Translations under genes and position numbers: made by a program
Notes under the pieces: generated by a model
Told to the model about the DNA's origin: nothing
The model's input: the letters and a program-made list of their open reading frames with translations, nothing else
Database searches by the model: none
Shown here: positions 1 to 11,035 of the stretch, in pieces
Layout of the letters: each line of letters begins with the position of its first letter
How positions within the stretch are numbered: position 1 is the stretch's first letter
Assembly: GCA_037176725.1 (NCBI GenBank)
Contig: JAZBRS010000029.1
Span: forward strand, 43,596,001 to 43,660,000
Direction: 5' to 3'
From: Posidonia oceanica
Taxonomy: Eukaryota; Streptophyta; Magnoliopsida; Alismatales; Posidoniaceae
Length of the DNA: 64,000 nucleotides

Positions 1-237
1 AGAATTTTCACTTCCGAGAGCAAGAAGGCACTCCCCTCTTCGTCTGCAATGCTTTGCTAGCTCCTCCGGCGCTCCGAGTAGCCCAGGCAAGCCCACCGAA
101 GTCGCTGTCGTGCACACACCTGCAACTCCGGCGAACCTCGTTGTCCCGCCATTCCAGGGCTTCCAAAGGTCAGTATTCCATTCCCAGTAGTCATGCATGT
201 GTAGTAGAACATGTCCATGCATTTTTTACAGGTTTTT

Positions 238-1669
238 ACTTCCTTTTGGACGTGATTCACATCCAAAAGGAAGTTCAGTGTGTTGGACGCACCAACTGGT
301 GTGTCCAACGTTGGACGTGGCATAGGCCTGCGTCCAACGGCCTGCTTTGCTTTCCCTTTGTCTGAATGCTTTCCAAGCTTTTCCTTTGCATGACTCTTTG
401 CAAATATATGCCATATGCTTCCCTTAATGCTTCCTGATGTTGTGCCATGCTTTTCAACTTGTTCCATGCATGTTTGATTGCTTTTTTGCATGCTTAATGA
501 TCAGTTTGTCTCCTACCTGTGTTGGATGCTAGGGTGAGCCGCGTCCAACGTTGGACGCTGGTTCACCTAGCGTCCAACGTGTCTATCTGGTCTGCTTTGC
601 TGCCATGCCTACTCCATGCATATTTTGAGTGTTATTTTGTGATCCATGCCTAGTTAGAGATGCCTGGCCCCTATGGCAACCATGTTTAGGTTTGCTAGGA
701 TTTATTCTAAGTTGTTTATTCCTTTTTGCAAAGATAAAGCTTGCTTCTCTTACGCATGTTCTTCCCTTTGCTTTCTTTAGCTTAAATGCTTGCCATGCCT
801 CCTTTGCATGCTCCTGTTAGTCTCTTACATGTTCTTAGTGTGTTTGCATGCATCTAGGTGGGGTAGAGCTGAGCTCCCCCTTTAGAACAGGTGAGTTTGC
901 ATGCCTGGGTCGTTGGATGCCAGAGCCTTCAGCATCCAACGTTGGACGCTGCTGGCTCTAGCGTCCAACGCCCTAGCTCATCTCTTGTTTGTTTAATGCT
1001 TGCATACCTCTCTGATTTTGCTTATTTACTTGCTTCCTGTGTTCTTATGCATGTTTAGCTTCAGTAGCATCTGTTCTTTTATTTTAGTTAATTTATTTGC
1101 TTGTTTGTGCATGCTTTTTGTGTGTTGTGCCTCCCAGAGCGTTGTACGCTGCTGGTGTTGGCATCCAACGTTGGACGCTGACCCAGCTCGCGTCCAACAC
1201 CCTGGTTGTGCCTCTGGCCTGGCACTCAACACAGGTGAGGTTGGATTGTTTATTTTATGCATCCCCTGTTTGCTTGCTTGCCCTTGCTCTGAATCCAGCA
1301 ACCCAAATGCATGACCCCAACTCTCCTCTATCACTTGTATGCATCTTTTCTCCCCTCTGCCTTCTGTCCTTGTTGGACGCCAGCCCCTCTAGCGTTTCAC
1401 GTTAGACGCCCAGCCTACAGGCGTCCAACAACTTGCTAGCTTGAATCTTGGATTTTGGTTGGCTCCTTGCTCTAATTCCTCTTCTATCTTTCTGTTAGGT
1501 TAGATTTGCATGTCTAGCACCCATTTAGTTGCATATTTGCATCTGTATTGCATCCATATACTTAGAATGCATGGATTTTCAAAGAGTGCATGCTGTCTGT
1601 CTGCAGTGGGTGTTGGACGTGGGCTCTCCCAGCGTCCAACGTTGGACGCTAGTATTTCCAGCGTCCAAT
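238..1669. repeat. Palindromic hairpin clusters in A 5' LTR
   Basis: Six clusters of about 59 bp lie at 278-338, 521-579, 912-970, 1141-1199, 1372-1429 and 1611-1669. Each is two back-to-back hairpins with stem GTTGGACGC/GCGTCCAAC; the junction of the two makes the palindrome AGCGTCCAACGTTGGACGCT. Spacing between cluster starts is mostly 229-243 bp, with one interval of about 391. Just before the first cluster is a separate perfect 13-bp stem (238-250 with 262-274, arm ACTTCCTTTTGGA). Function is unknown; they could fold in RNA or extrude as cruciforms in DNA. Confidence 0.85.
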
Positions 1670-1689
1670 GCTTGCAGATGGCTGACAGC

Positions 1690-2045
1690 CGCTTTGAAAT
1701 GTAGATTTTATTTCGTTCGCCATTTCTCTCGTTTTATCGCTTCTTTGGCTTGCTGCAACCCCAATGCATGTTGCCCACCCCTTTGTTTTGATTTCGCACC
1801 CCGCTTTGCCTTGTTTTCCGCACTTTGCCCCGTTTTCTGCATTTTGCATTAATTTCTCGCTCTTTTGCATGGTTTTCCGCATCCCTTTGCATCGCTTTTC
1901 GCTTTCGGCATTGTTTTCCGCACCTTGCTTTATTTTTCTGTATTTTTGCATCATTTTCTGCACCTGTTTTACTTTATTGCTTGCATGTCGCTCGCATTGC
2001 TTGGTTTTTCCGCCGTTTTTTTTATCGTTTGCATCTGCATATAGG
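1690..2045 (+). repeat. Degenerate short repeats in A LTR
   Basis: Imperfect repeats of about 25-35 bp are built on TTTTCCGC, TTTGCAT and TTTCTGCA. The equivalent place in B's LTR (29380-29720) has a related CGTTTTGCG repeat, so the position is conserved while the sequence has diverged. No coding potential is supported. Confidence 0.6.
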
Positions 2046-2285
2046 GCCATGATGCTTACTGCTTAGGAGTTCTCACGAACCAGGGTCCGCCCAGTTCGGA
2101 ACACTAGCAGCGTGGCTGAGCACTTACATAGTACGTTTATTTCCCTTGCAAAATAGGTAAGCATTTAAGGCATTTAGGCATTAGGCTAGCAATTCCCTAC
2201 ATAAGAGCGAGATTGCCTAAGAAAGACCGACTCTCAGACGTATCGAGGTGCCTAACATCTTCCTCGTGCATAACAGTAGTCCTTG
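2035..2285 (+). promoter_or_regulatory. Conserved U5 block with GGTGCCTAACA stem-loop, A
   Basis: A block starting GCATATAGGG and including GAGTTCTCACGA, GTTCGGAACAC and GCTGAGCACTTA is shared with B (29728-30010). It ends in a short stem-loop around AGGTGCCTAACA, also present in B and, more diverged, in C (60630-60680, minus). Conservation between LTRs that otherwise differ greatly suggests an RNA-level or 3'-end-forming role. The role itself is inference. Confidence 0.6.
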
Positions 2286-2452
2286 CCCTTTCTCTTGGCT
2301 CGCATCGACCTTTCCTTTATCCTAGGCCTGAGTCATAGCATAGCATAGCTTAGCTTATCCTTGCATCTCTTTGCCCCTCCTTGCATCCGATTCAGCATGT
2401 CTTTTCATGTTTTACCTCCTAGTTTTCCTTGTCTTCCAATTCAATAGACCCA

Positions 2453-2464
2453 GTGGCGACTCCG
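2453..2464 (+). other. PBS-like core inside A LTR
   Basis: TGGCGACTCCG lies 163 bp upstream of the real primer-binding site and matches the tRNA-Arg complement for 11 bases. It is inside the LTR, since the 3' LTR carries it too. B and C have the same second copy. Confidence 0.6.
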
Positions 2465-2615
2465 AATTGTCTTATCATTTCTTTTCTTTTCTTTTGCCAG
2501 CGTTTCCGAGTCGAGTTCTTCCCTCGGATCCAGCTGCATATAGTGACCCTATTTTGATCGGTGCACACAAGCTTTGGTAATATGCATGGACGATCAGAAT
2601 TCAGGATTACTACAG

Positions 2616-2635
2616 TGGCGACTCTGCTGGGGATC
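2616..2635 (+). other. Primer-binding site of A (tRNA-Arg)
   Basis: TGGCGACTCTGCTGGGGATC begins two bases after the LTR end. It is complementary, with one G:U-type difference, to the 3' end of plant tRNA-Arg(ACG) as I recall it (...CCCCAGCGGAGTCG plus CCA). Arg priming is typical of Ogre elements. Confidence 0.85.
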
Positions 2636-3793
2636 AGTACTCTGGCTTTCGTCTTGGCCTCCTCGCCTCTCGCTTGAGTGTTTTGCTTGCCTTTTGCTTT
2701 TGCCTACTTTACTTGCTTACCTACATGCTTGTTTATTTATTTGCTTTATGCCATGATTGCCTGCGCTGCTTCATTTTGCTTGCATCCCATGTCTAAATAC
2801 TTGCTTGGCACACCATGCATGCCTTTTGAATGATGAATGCTTCCTTTTACACCAATACAATGTCACTGCACCTGCACATGCTATGCATACCTACTTTTTG
2901 CTATGATAAGTGTTTTTCTTTCACTGTCATGCTCACACACACATACACATGCCATGCCCATGCCTTTTGCTGTGATGTGTGCTGTCTACTTGTCATATCT
3001 GGGTGATTTTCTTCCCCTTTTGCATTAAGCCTAAGGACAATTAGAGACTGATTGCTTCCCCCATGACTAATTAAAAGCAGCAAGTAAAAAGAAATTCTAG
3101 GAGCAACTAGAGACTGCAAACTCGCCTGCACCCCCTTTGAGTTAATAAAAAACGCAAGATAAAACGTGAAGCATTTGCATAAACCATCATATAGGGCATG
3201 CATTATTCTCATTTGAGTCCACCTACAGTCTGAGAAGGATGGACCCGGTCTCTTGCGCCCAATGCTTTGGTGTGGAGCAAGTAGGTCGGTCTGTCCCCCT
3301 TGTCAAGGGGTCACGTCGGTGTTAGTAGAGGGTACCACCCATGCTTCTGGCAGGGTCAAGGCCACCTACGCACCACTATGTCACCACCTGAGCTTTGGGC
3401 CGGGTTTAAGACGTGGGACCTGCTTTTTTCTAGCCTGAGTCGGCGACCCGTACACCCCTGAGTGTCTGAAGTAGATTGCCTACTAGGACACCCTAGATTG
3501 GTGAGGGAGAGCATGCTAGAATGCATACATCTGCATTCATATCATACATTTAACGCATTTGCTTTTACTTTTGGGTTCTAATCCCTTGATTTTGTTTGCT
3601 CTTCGCGCAGAGATCCGTCAGCGAGTTCCTTAGCTGGAGCTTGAGTGTCCTCTCTTGCTGACGCCCCTGCTGCGACTCCTGCTTCTGATCATCCTCCCTT
3701 CCGAGCTACGTCGCTTTAGCGAACATAGCTCCTCCTAGGATTCGCCCCCTTGCTCCTGCTCGTAGCCATGTGATCACCCGTTCTCGATCAGCG
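2636..3793 (+). other. A untranslated leader
   Basis: About 1.16 kb between primer-binding site and gag, without a supported ORF. The left part is T/C-rich with GCATGC-type words. The right part (about 3189-3535) is a conserved block shared with B and C. Confidence 0.75.
3189..3535 (+). promoter_or_regulatory. Conserved leader block, A
   Basis: Shares with B (31040-31391) and C (59225-59585, minus) the words TATAGGGCATGCATT, GAGTCCACCTAC, GTGTTAGTAGAGGGTACC, GAGTCGG.GACC and CTAGGACAC.CTAGA. It sits in the same place, upstream of gag, in all three. Reading frames are not kept between copies, which points to an RNA signal such as packaging or dimerisation (inference) rather than a protein. 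Confidence 0.65.
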
Positions 3794-6345
3794 ATGGCCT
3801 AGTTTGTTTGTGACTCCTAGGTCCCTGTCGCCCCGTAGGCGGCCCCTCTTTCGGTCCCTTCAACTCCCACATACACTCCCCCTGTGCCAGCGTCTCCTTC
3901 TCTAGTAGAGCTGCCGCCTTCTTATTCTGTGGGGCAGTGGCAAGCTCCGCCGGACCCAGTTGCCGAGACTGTCTTGGTGGCCGCCGCCTGTGCTCCGGAG
4001 ATAGCACGAACTCCTCCTCCTCAGGGTGATATCACTTTTGACACTCACCCTGCTGCAGCGAATTACGCCCTAGGACCTCCGCCTCTTGGACAATCTGCAT
4101 CCCAGCCGCTTGATTCTGGTCCTCCGCCAATCCTGCAACTCAGCATACCTATTGATGGGTCCCCTGAGATGCAGTACCAGCAGCTGATGGAGACTACCTA
4201 GAGACTACAAGGCATGGCTCTATCTCTTCGCCCTGCATTTGTTCCTACTGCTCCTAAGGCTCCACTGCGACCTGCTCTCGTGTCGCAGGCATTCCCCTCT
4301 GCTCCTCCGCCCAGACCACCACCTCAGCTACTCACTGCTCAGGCGATGGGAGCCCAGCTTCCGCCTCCTGCATTTGCACAACACCCAGCACAGCATCCTC
4401 CTCTGGCACCTGGTGGTCAGTCCGTAGGACTGATCGGAGCGCAGCATCCCTCTGGCCCGTAGCCCGGCACCGTACCGGTGCAGCAGCTGACGCTCCAGCA
4501 CACTGCATCACCTACTACTTAGCATGCTAGTTATACATACCCCCTACATCAGCAATACCCTACCCCAGCATACATGCCTACACACACTGCACATCCGCAC
4601 GGATACGCCGCCCATCCCGTCGCTCCACCAGGTGAGGTGATGGTTGACCCAGAGGAGCACCTCGGTGCATCTTATGCGGCGTATGTGGCCCCTGCCCTTG
4701 CTGTACCACCTCAATTGGTAGCAGCTCCAAACTCCAGCCACAACAGGCTCGCTGTTCTGGAGAAAGCACTTCGACAAGTGTAGGGTACAGACCACCAGTC
4801 TTGCCAGTTTAGGGACCTCTGTTATTTCCCAGAGGTGGTACTCCCCCCAAAGTTCTGCATCCAGATATTTGAAAAATACAATGGTAGAGGCTGCCCAATT
4901 GCACACCTAAAGGTGTACTGCAGAGATCTTGCTCAGCTCCAGGCTGATGAGAGGTTGCTAATCCGCTTGTTCCAGAAAAGTTTGAGTGGCCCTGTGCTCA
5001 AGTGGTTCACCTCACTTGATATGGCCATCATTAAGACATGGAATGACCTCAGCCAGGCATTCCTAGGACAATACTCCTTCAACTTGGACCTGGTCCCTAA
5101 GCGCGCGGACCTCGTCACATTAAAGCAGAACCTCGGCGAGCCGTTCGGGGAGTATGTCGGCCACTGGCGCACGCTCGCTTCGCAGGTTCGAGACGGACCC
5201 TCTAATGAGGAGTCCCTCGAGATTGTGATCGGGGGTGCGCAGCTTGCTGTCAGGGCTCTGCTCAGCATTCAACCTGTCACAACCTTCTCTACACTGATCC
5301 GAGCTGGCACCCGCGTGGAGAGTTCGCTACGGAGTGGCAACTTCCCGGTGCTCTCTGCGTTTGCCAAGCAGGCCACTGCCAGCAGCAACAGCAACAACGC
5401 CAGCGGCAACACCAGCAGCAACAGCAGTGGTACCAATAGCCGGCCCAAGAAGAAGGACTCGCCAAAGCCTACTGTTGCCTACATTGACCCTGTGCCTGTG
5501 CCTGTTCAGCTGGCGGTTCGGCCTCCCCCGCATCAAGTAATCTATGCACTAGCACCTAGAGCACCTCCCACACCACAAATCACCACCACCGCTCAACCGG
5601 TGTATCCTACCGCACCGGTCCGGCAAGCGCAACCCTAGGGGCCAAGTTGGCCACAGTGTCAACTCACCCCACTGGTGGAACCACTAATCGCCATCCTCCC
5701 CAAGGTTGCGACATTTCTGAGGTTTCCCGAGGCGTGCCCTTTGCCGAATCCACTTCCGTATTGGCATAAGGCGCACCTTTTTTGTGACTTTCATCGAGCC
5801 CCCGGGCACTCGACGAACAGTTGCGTCCCTCTACAGGACGCCATCCAGAATCTGATCGAGTCGGGAACGATCTCGATCCACATGCACGAGGCACCATCTT
5901 CTGTCCCCCCATCAGCATTAGCCCCTGCATCTGCATTAGCACCCCCTCATCCCAGCATTGTCCACCAGCCTTTTCTAGAGCATCCCAATCCAAGAGGCGC
6001 GGGGACCTCGGGAATCTACTCTCTCTCCCCCTCCGGGCCTGCTACGTCTGTGGTAAACCCCTCTGAGCTCATTCATGATGTCTCGGAGCCCTTCCCTCTT
6101 GCTCTTTATCGTGCTACCGTTGCCGGCTTCAAGTCGGAAGTCCATATGATCCGACCGCACGCCAGGCCGGGGCGCCCTACTGCTCGCCCTACCATGCATC
6201 CTTAGGCCCCTGCCACTGTATAGCTTCAAGCCAGACCTTAGGCCCAGTCAGCCTGTTAGCCTAGTCCTAGCCAGGGCCTCCTGCAACCTACTAGTACCAG
6301 CAACCCCTGCCCTATTACCCAGCCAACCCTCTGGTAGCCCCTCTC
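3794..6345 (+). pseudogene. gag: A gag region, broken
   Basis: Homologous to the N-terminal third of B's polyprotein. The initiator ATG (3794) is followed by an in-frame stop after two codons (TAG at 3800, where B has CAG); further stops lie at 3818, 3836, 4199, 4460, 4520, 4781, 5636 and 6203. The best preserved part (4835-5638) is the Retrotrans_gag-like core, with motifs such as LKWFTSLD and ADERLLIRLFQ. The zinc-knuckle-like C-x2-H-x4-H-x4-C is present at about 5790-5830. A frameshift lies between 6206 and 6346. Several stops match Gln codons of B, consistent with C-to-T decay. Confidence 0.9.
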
Positions 6346-7573
6346 GTGCTCGAGGCATGGGCCCCCACGGTTATTGACTTAACCTGGGACCCCCATCGCG
6401 TACCTTATGACTATGCCACAGAAACGTGTGTAGAAGTCACGCGATCGGGGAGGGTATACCAGCTCGCAGCACCGGTGGTAAGGCCCAACCGTCCAGCACC
6501 CACTGCACCTCCACCAGCAAGCCAGCCAGCAGCACCCTTGCCTGTTAGCCAACCCACGGCGCTCCCAGGATCAAGCCAACCCCCTACACCTAGCCCGGTA
6601 GAGCCAACTCCTAGAGCGCCCCCTCCTGCTGCCAGAAAGCAGCACCACAAAATAGACATCACTTCCCAGCTTAGGAGGGTTAAAGCTGATATATCCATTT
6701 GGGACCTTATCCACTCCTCTTCCGAACACCGTGAGGCTTTTCTCCGAGTGTTCCAAGCTGCCCGCATGTCCCAAGCCATAGAGCCTGCAGCCCTGGAGAG
6801 CATGGTTGGCGTTATCGCGGAGCCGCAGATCATCTCTTTCACGAGCGATGAGTTGCCTCTGGCCGGGATTAATCATAATCAACCCTTCTTTGTCACGGTG
6901 CAATACAAAAACTTTTGCATTCCCCTATCGCTGGTTGATAACGGGTCAGGCCTTAATGTCTGTTCGTTGCACACTACAACCAGGCTCGGATTCAAGCCGA
7001 GGATATCACTCCGACGATAAAGAGAATGACAGCTTTTGATAATACGCACGATGATGCTCTAGGGATTCTGATTATTCCTTTGATCATTGGCCCGGTCACC
7101 TTCGATGTGGAGTTCTACATTGTTGACTTGGAGCCTAACTTTAACTTCCTGCTTGGGCGCCCTTGGCTTCACAAGCATCAGGTCATCCCCTCGACCCTCC
7201 ACCGCATGATCAAGTTTCGCCACGGCGACGATGTTATCGTTGTAATGGCGGAAAACTTCGAGAAGGAGCTGATCGAGGCGGTTGCACCCATCTCTTGGCA
7301 TACAATCCCTTTTGACCCTGAACTTTCAGCTGCTCTGTATCGAGTTAATCGGTGTGAGCCGGTTAGCCTTGTACCTGATCTTGAACGTGTCAACTCCTTG
7401 GCTGTTCACAGCAACCCCTTCCGGATGGTCGAAAATGTCTGTCACAGGTGGGGCTATGTCAAAGGAGCACCGCTCGGGCGATATGGCCAGGGAATCACTG
7501 AGCTAGTCCAAGCAGAGAGCGAAGAGAGTCAGAAGGCCTTGGATACAATCTGCAGTCCAGCAAAGACAGATGC
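6346..7573 (+). pseudogene. A aspartic protease and G-patch region, broken
   Basis: The retropepsin-like segment has the active-site motif LVDNGSGLNV (about 6930-6960) and the downstream LLGRPWLHKHQV (about 7150-7180). A one-base deletion near 6993 shifts the frame between them. The following segment RMVENVCHRWGY...LGRYGQGI matches the first half of a G-patch domain, as in B. The second half (GLGYE in B) is lost, and another frameshift lies near 7540-7574. Homology to B is clear along the whole length. Confidence 0.88.
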
Positions 7574-9700
7574 ATGCTGCCCAAGAATCAGAGGCTGGCT
7601 ATTCCGCAGGACCTCACTAACTTCACCAGTGCAGGTATCCTGGATTCAACCAGCAGTGAAGCCTCAGCACAGCAGGCGCTATGCCCAAATTTCCAGCTGC
7701 CAGAAGAAGAATGGGTCTGCATCGAGGACTATTACTCAGATAAGGAAGAGTCTGGTATAGTTGAGGCAGCCCCAACCAGTAGCAAGGACCAGCTCAGTGC
7801 AGCTGCGTCCCAGTCAGTTTGCTTGGTACTTACCATTGAAGCAGCAGAATTGGCAAACCCTAGGACAGGGCTGACAGCTTCCCTTCTTCCTGCAGCATCA
7901 CCAAAGTTGCCGACAGTCGTAGCTGCAGCATCAGCACTAGAAGCACGCCCTCCGGCGTTATCCGGCAGTCAACCTGTGGCCGCAGCCGCACCAGCTTGGA
8001 AATCACTTTCTCAGGCGGCACAGTCAGCTGGGTTAGGCGACAGCGTGACTCAGCCCACATCATTGACAGCACCACAAGCAAGCCGAGCGGTTCAGTCAGG
8101 CACACCACTGTTAGCCTCAGCAGATCATGCTATGCGGAAGATTCTCGCTGCTGCTACTGGGAGACCACCACTGTCACCCACGGGCACTGGCGTTTCATCC
8201 CCAAGCATGGCGGCCCAGCCATCGGCCCCTTAGAAGAGCGGTTGTACCTCCCCACCGGCACCAGTAGTAATCCTGGCAGCATATCCAGTAGCAGCCAAGC
8301 AGATACCCCAAGCAGCAGAAAGCCCAGCAGTCGGGCCAAGGCCGGCCGCAAGTCCAGCAGTCGCTTACTATGTCGACTCACCCTCGGATGAGGAGGCAGG
8401 AGCGGCTGCTGATGCTCAGATTGACTTCTCTATGGAAGACTTGGAGCAGTTATTCCAGGAGCAGCTCGCGTCCCTGGCACAGGACGTGGCAGAACATGAG
8501 ATTGCGCAAAAGAAGGGGAAGGCTGTGGCTACAGATCCCTCTATCATGGTCCTAGAGGAAGATCTAGCACTCGAGGCACCCATCAGACCAGATGAGCTGA
8601 TCACCCTACAGCTAGAGGGTGGGTCTCGATGGTTTGTGCAGCGCATGCCACATATAGGCAAAGCAGCAGTAGCAGAGCAAGATACACCAGCAGTAGAGCA
8701 TCATGTAGTAAAGCAGGCAGAAGAAAGAGAGTCCCATGCAGAGCCCCATGCAGAACGAGAGTCCCATGCAGAGTCCCATGCAGAGCCCCATGTAGAGCAC
8801 CATGCAGAAGGAGGAGAGTCCCATGTAGAGTCCCATGTAGAGCCCCATGCAGAGCACCATGCAGAAGGAGGAGAGTCCCATGCAGAGTCCCATGCAGAGC
8901 GCCATACAGAGCACCATGCAGAGCACCATGCAAAGTCCCATGTAGAGTCCCATGCAGAGCACCATGCAGAGTCCCATGCAGAGCACCATGCAGAGCCCCA
9001 TGCAGTAGAAGTAGCGTCCCATGCAGTAGATGTAGAGCACCATGCAGTAGATGTAGAGTCCCATGCAGTAGCAGTAGAGCAACATGCACCTATATTAGTA
9101 GAGCAACATGCAGTAGCAGTAGAGCAGCATGCACCTATATTAGTAAAGCAACATGCAGTAGTAGCAGAGCAATATGCGCAAGTGGCGGCAGTACAGCATG
9201 TATCGGTAGCAGCACAATATGCACGGACAGCAGCACAGTAGTCACCAGCAGTACAGTCAGCAGTAGCAGAGTTAACAGAATTAGCAGAGTTAGAACAGGC
9301 AGAAACAGCTGAGGAGCTTGTCGGGACAGAGGTCGCGTGCCGAGGGTATAAAAACACTCGGGTGTGCATGACCATCCTGAAGCGTCACCAGGGCCAAGCA
9401 GCGGAACACTTGCACTCTTTCGATATCTCAGACCCCACCTTTGAGAAGGAGATCCTCTCAGAACTTATTGCATATGGAGAAGAGGATGACACAGGCGAAG
9501 ATGAGAATGACGAACCATCGCCTGAGTTCTGGCCCCACGACGACGATCCAGAAGGCCCCAACCTCCATGTCGAAGAGGAGACAGAGGTTGTCAGCATTGG
9601 CACAGCAGAAGAAATCAGAGAGGTTCACATCAGTGCCCTTCTGTCGCCCCAGGCAAGAGCAGAATTCATCGCATTCTTGAAGGAGTATGCGGATGTCTTT
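7574..9700 (+). pseudogene. A protease-RT linker region, broken
   Basis: Ala/Pro/Ser/Gln-rich spacer corresponding to the B residues between G-patch and RT. Recognisable anchors are PQDLTNFTSAGIL, YYSD.EESG, KGKAV and RPDELITLQ, and the conserved segment before RT (TILKRHQGQAAEH, SELIAYGEEDDTG). Stops occur at 8231 and 9239. It contains a large in-frame minisatellite not found in B or C. Confidence 0.85.
8716..9180 (+). repeat. 12-bp coding minisatellite (HAE repeats) in A linker
   Basis: Tandem 12-bp units of the type CATGCAGAGCAC or CATGCAGAGTCC encode HHAE, SHAE and PHAE; they grade into HAVEV/HAVDV and QHAVAVE units. The array keeps the gag-pol frame throughout. The corresponding place in B has a short EQNASAAE repeat, so the linker tolerates repeat expansion. 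The complementary strand is open too (LHGA repeats), an artefact of the repeat. Confidence 0.9.
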
Positions 9701-11035
9701 GCCTAGAGCTACGAGGATATGGTGGGCCTCGACATTGAGATAGTTGTGCACAACCTACCCTTAGACCCAAATGCAAGGCCAGTAAAGTAGAAGCTAAGGT
9801 GATGGCGACTGCAGTGGCTACTTATGATCAAAGAGGAGATCATGAAGCAGCACGGCGTTAACTTCCTCAAGGTCGTCCTTTACCCTAAGTGGCTTGCAAA
9901 TGTCGTCCTAGTGCCCAAGAAAGACGGACGAGTCCGCATGTGCATCGACTATTGGGACCTGAACAAGGCGAGTCCCAAGGATGATTTTCCACTGCCGCAC
10001 ATTGACATCCTAGTCGATAATACTGCAAGGCACAAGATGCTCTCTTTCATGGACGGCTTCTTTGGCTATAATCAGATTAGAATGGCAGAAGAGGATATGG
10101 AGAAAACATCATTCATCACCCCTTGGGGTGTCTTCTGCTATCAAGTTATGCCATTTGGGCTGAAGAATGCTGGCGCAACCTATCAGAGGGCCATGACTGC
10201 ACTTTTCCACGACCTCATGCATTAAGAAGTTGAGGTATACGTGGACGATATGATTGCCAAGACCAAAAAGCCTGAGGATCATCTTGCCTGCTTAATGAAG
10301 CTCTTTAACCGCTTGCGAAAGTACAAGTTGCGCCTTAACCCCAGCAAATGTGTATTTGGGGTATCTTCTGGCAAGCTCCTAGGCTACATTGTTAGCCAGA
10401 GGAGGATTGAAGTGGACCCGATGAAAGTAAAAGCCATCGTGGATATGCCACCCCCTAGGATAGAGAAAGAAGTCCGAGGCCTACTCGGACGCCTGTAGTA
10501 TATTAGTCGGTTCATTGTGCAGCTCACACCTATATGCGAACCGATCTTCAAGCTCCTGAAGATGAATGCACAGATTAGCTGGAGCGAAGAGTGCCAGGCC
10601 GCCCTCGACAAGATCAAGCAGTTTCTGACCAAGCCTCCTGTGTTGGTCCCTCCCACACCTAGGAGACCTCTGCTTCTCTACCTCTCTACCACCCAGCATT
10701 CCATGGGTGCCGTCTTGGGCCAGCATGATGAATCTGGTAGAAAGGAGCATGCAATTTATTACCTGAGCAAGAAATTCAATGACTGCGAAGCCAGGTATAG
10801 CACAATGGAGAAGACCTACTTATCCCTCTTCTGGGCTGCACAGAAGCTGAGGCACTACATGATGGCGTACCCAGTCCGACTCCTATGCCGACATGACCCC
10901 ATCAAGTTCCTCTTCCAGAAGCCAGCAATGGTAGGCAGATGCGTTAAGTGGCAAGTGTTGTTGTCTCAGTACGACATCACCTTTGTCACGCATCGCGCCA
11001 TGAAGGGCCAAGCCATGGCAGATCACCTTGTAGAC
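9701..11035 (+). pseudogene. pol: A reverse transcriptase and classical RNase H, broken
   Basis: RT motifs are easy to read: VPKKDGRVRMCIDY, LSFMDGFFGYNQI, MPFGLKNAGATYQRAM and the catalytic YVDDM (about 10235). Stops are at 9704 (TAG for Trp in B), 9788 (TAG for Gln), 9800 (TGA), 10223 (TAA for Gln) and 10496 (TAG for Gln). The RNase H that follows starts LYLSTTQHSMGAVLGQ, lacking the first catalytic Asp, as in B. The frame is constant from 7574 onward, so damage here is by point mutation. Confidence 0.92.

Larger units (their letters stand above)
1..2614 (+). repeat. Element A 5' LTR (3' part)
   Basis: This is collinear with 18994-21617 and ends in GATTACTACA one base before the primer-binding site. 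The complete 3' copy begins TGTAGACACCCC, so the LTR has inverted ends TGTAG...CTACA. By eye the two LTRs differ by roughly 2-3 percent, mostly transitions, with more near the left edge. The LTR holds six clusters of GTTGGACGC/GCGTCCAAC hairpins (238-1669), a pyrimidine-rich stretch of TTTTCCGC/TTTTGCAT-like repeats (1690-2045) and a conserved U5 block (2035-2285). ORFs read through it are not genes. Confidence 0.95.

Noticed and set aside
8601..9089. Long antisense ORF of LHGALHGTLHG repeats
   Set aside because: It is the complement of the in-frame 12-bp minisatellite of A's Gag-Pol; both strands are open because of the repeat unit.
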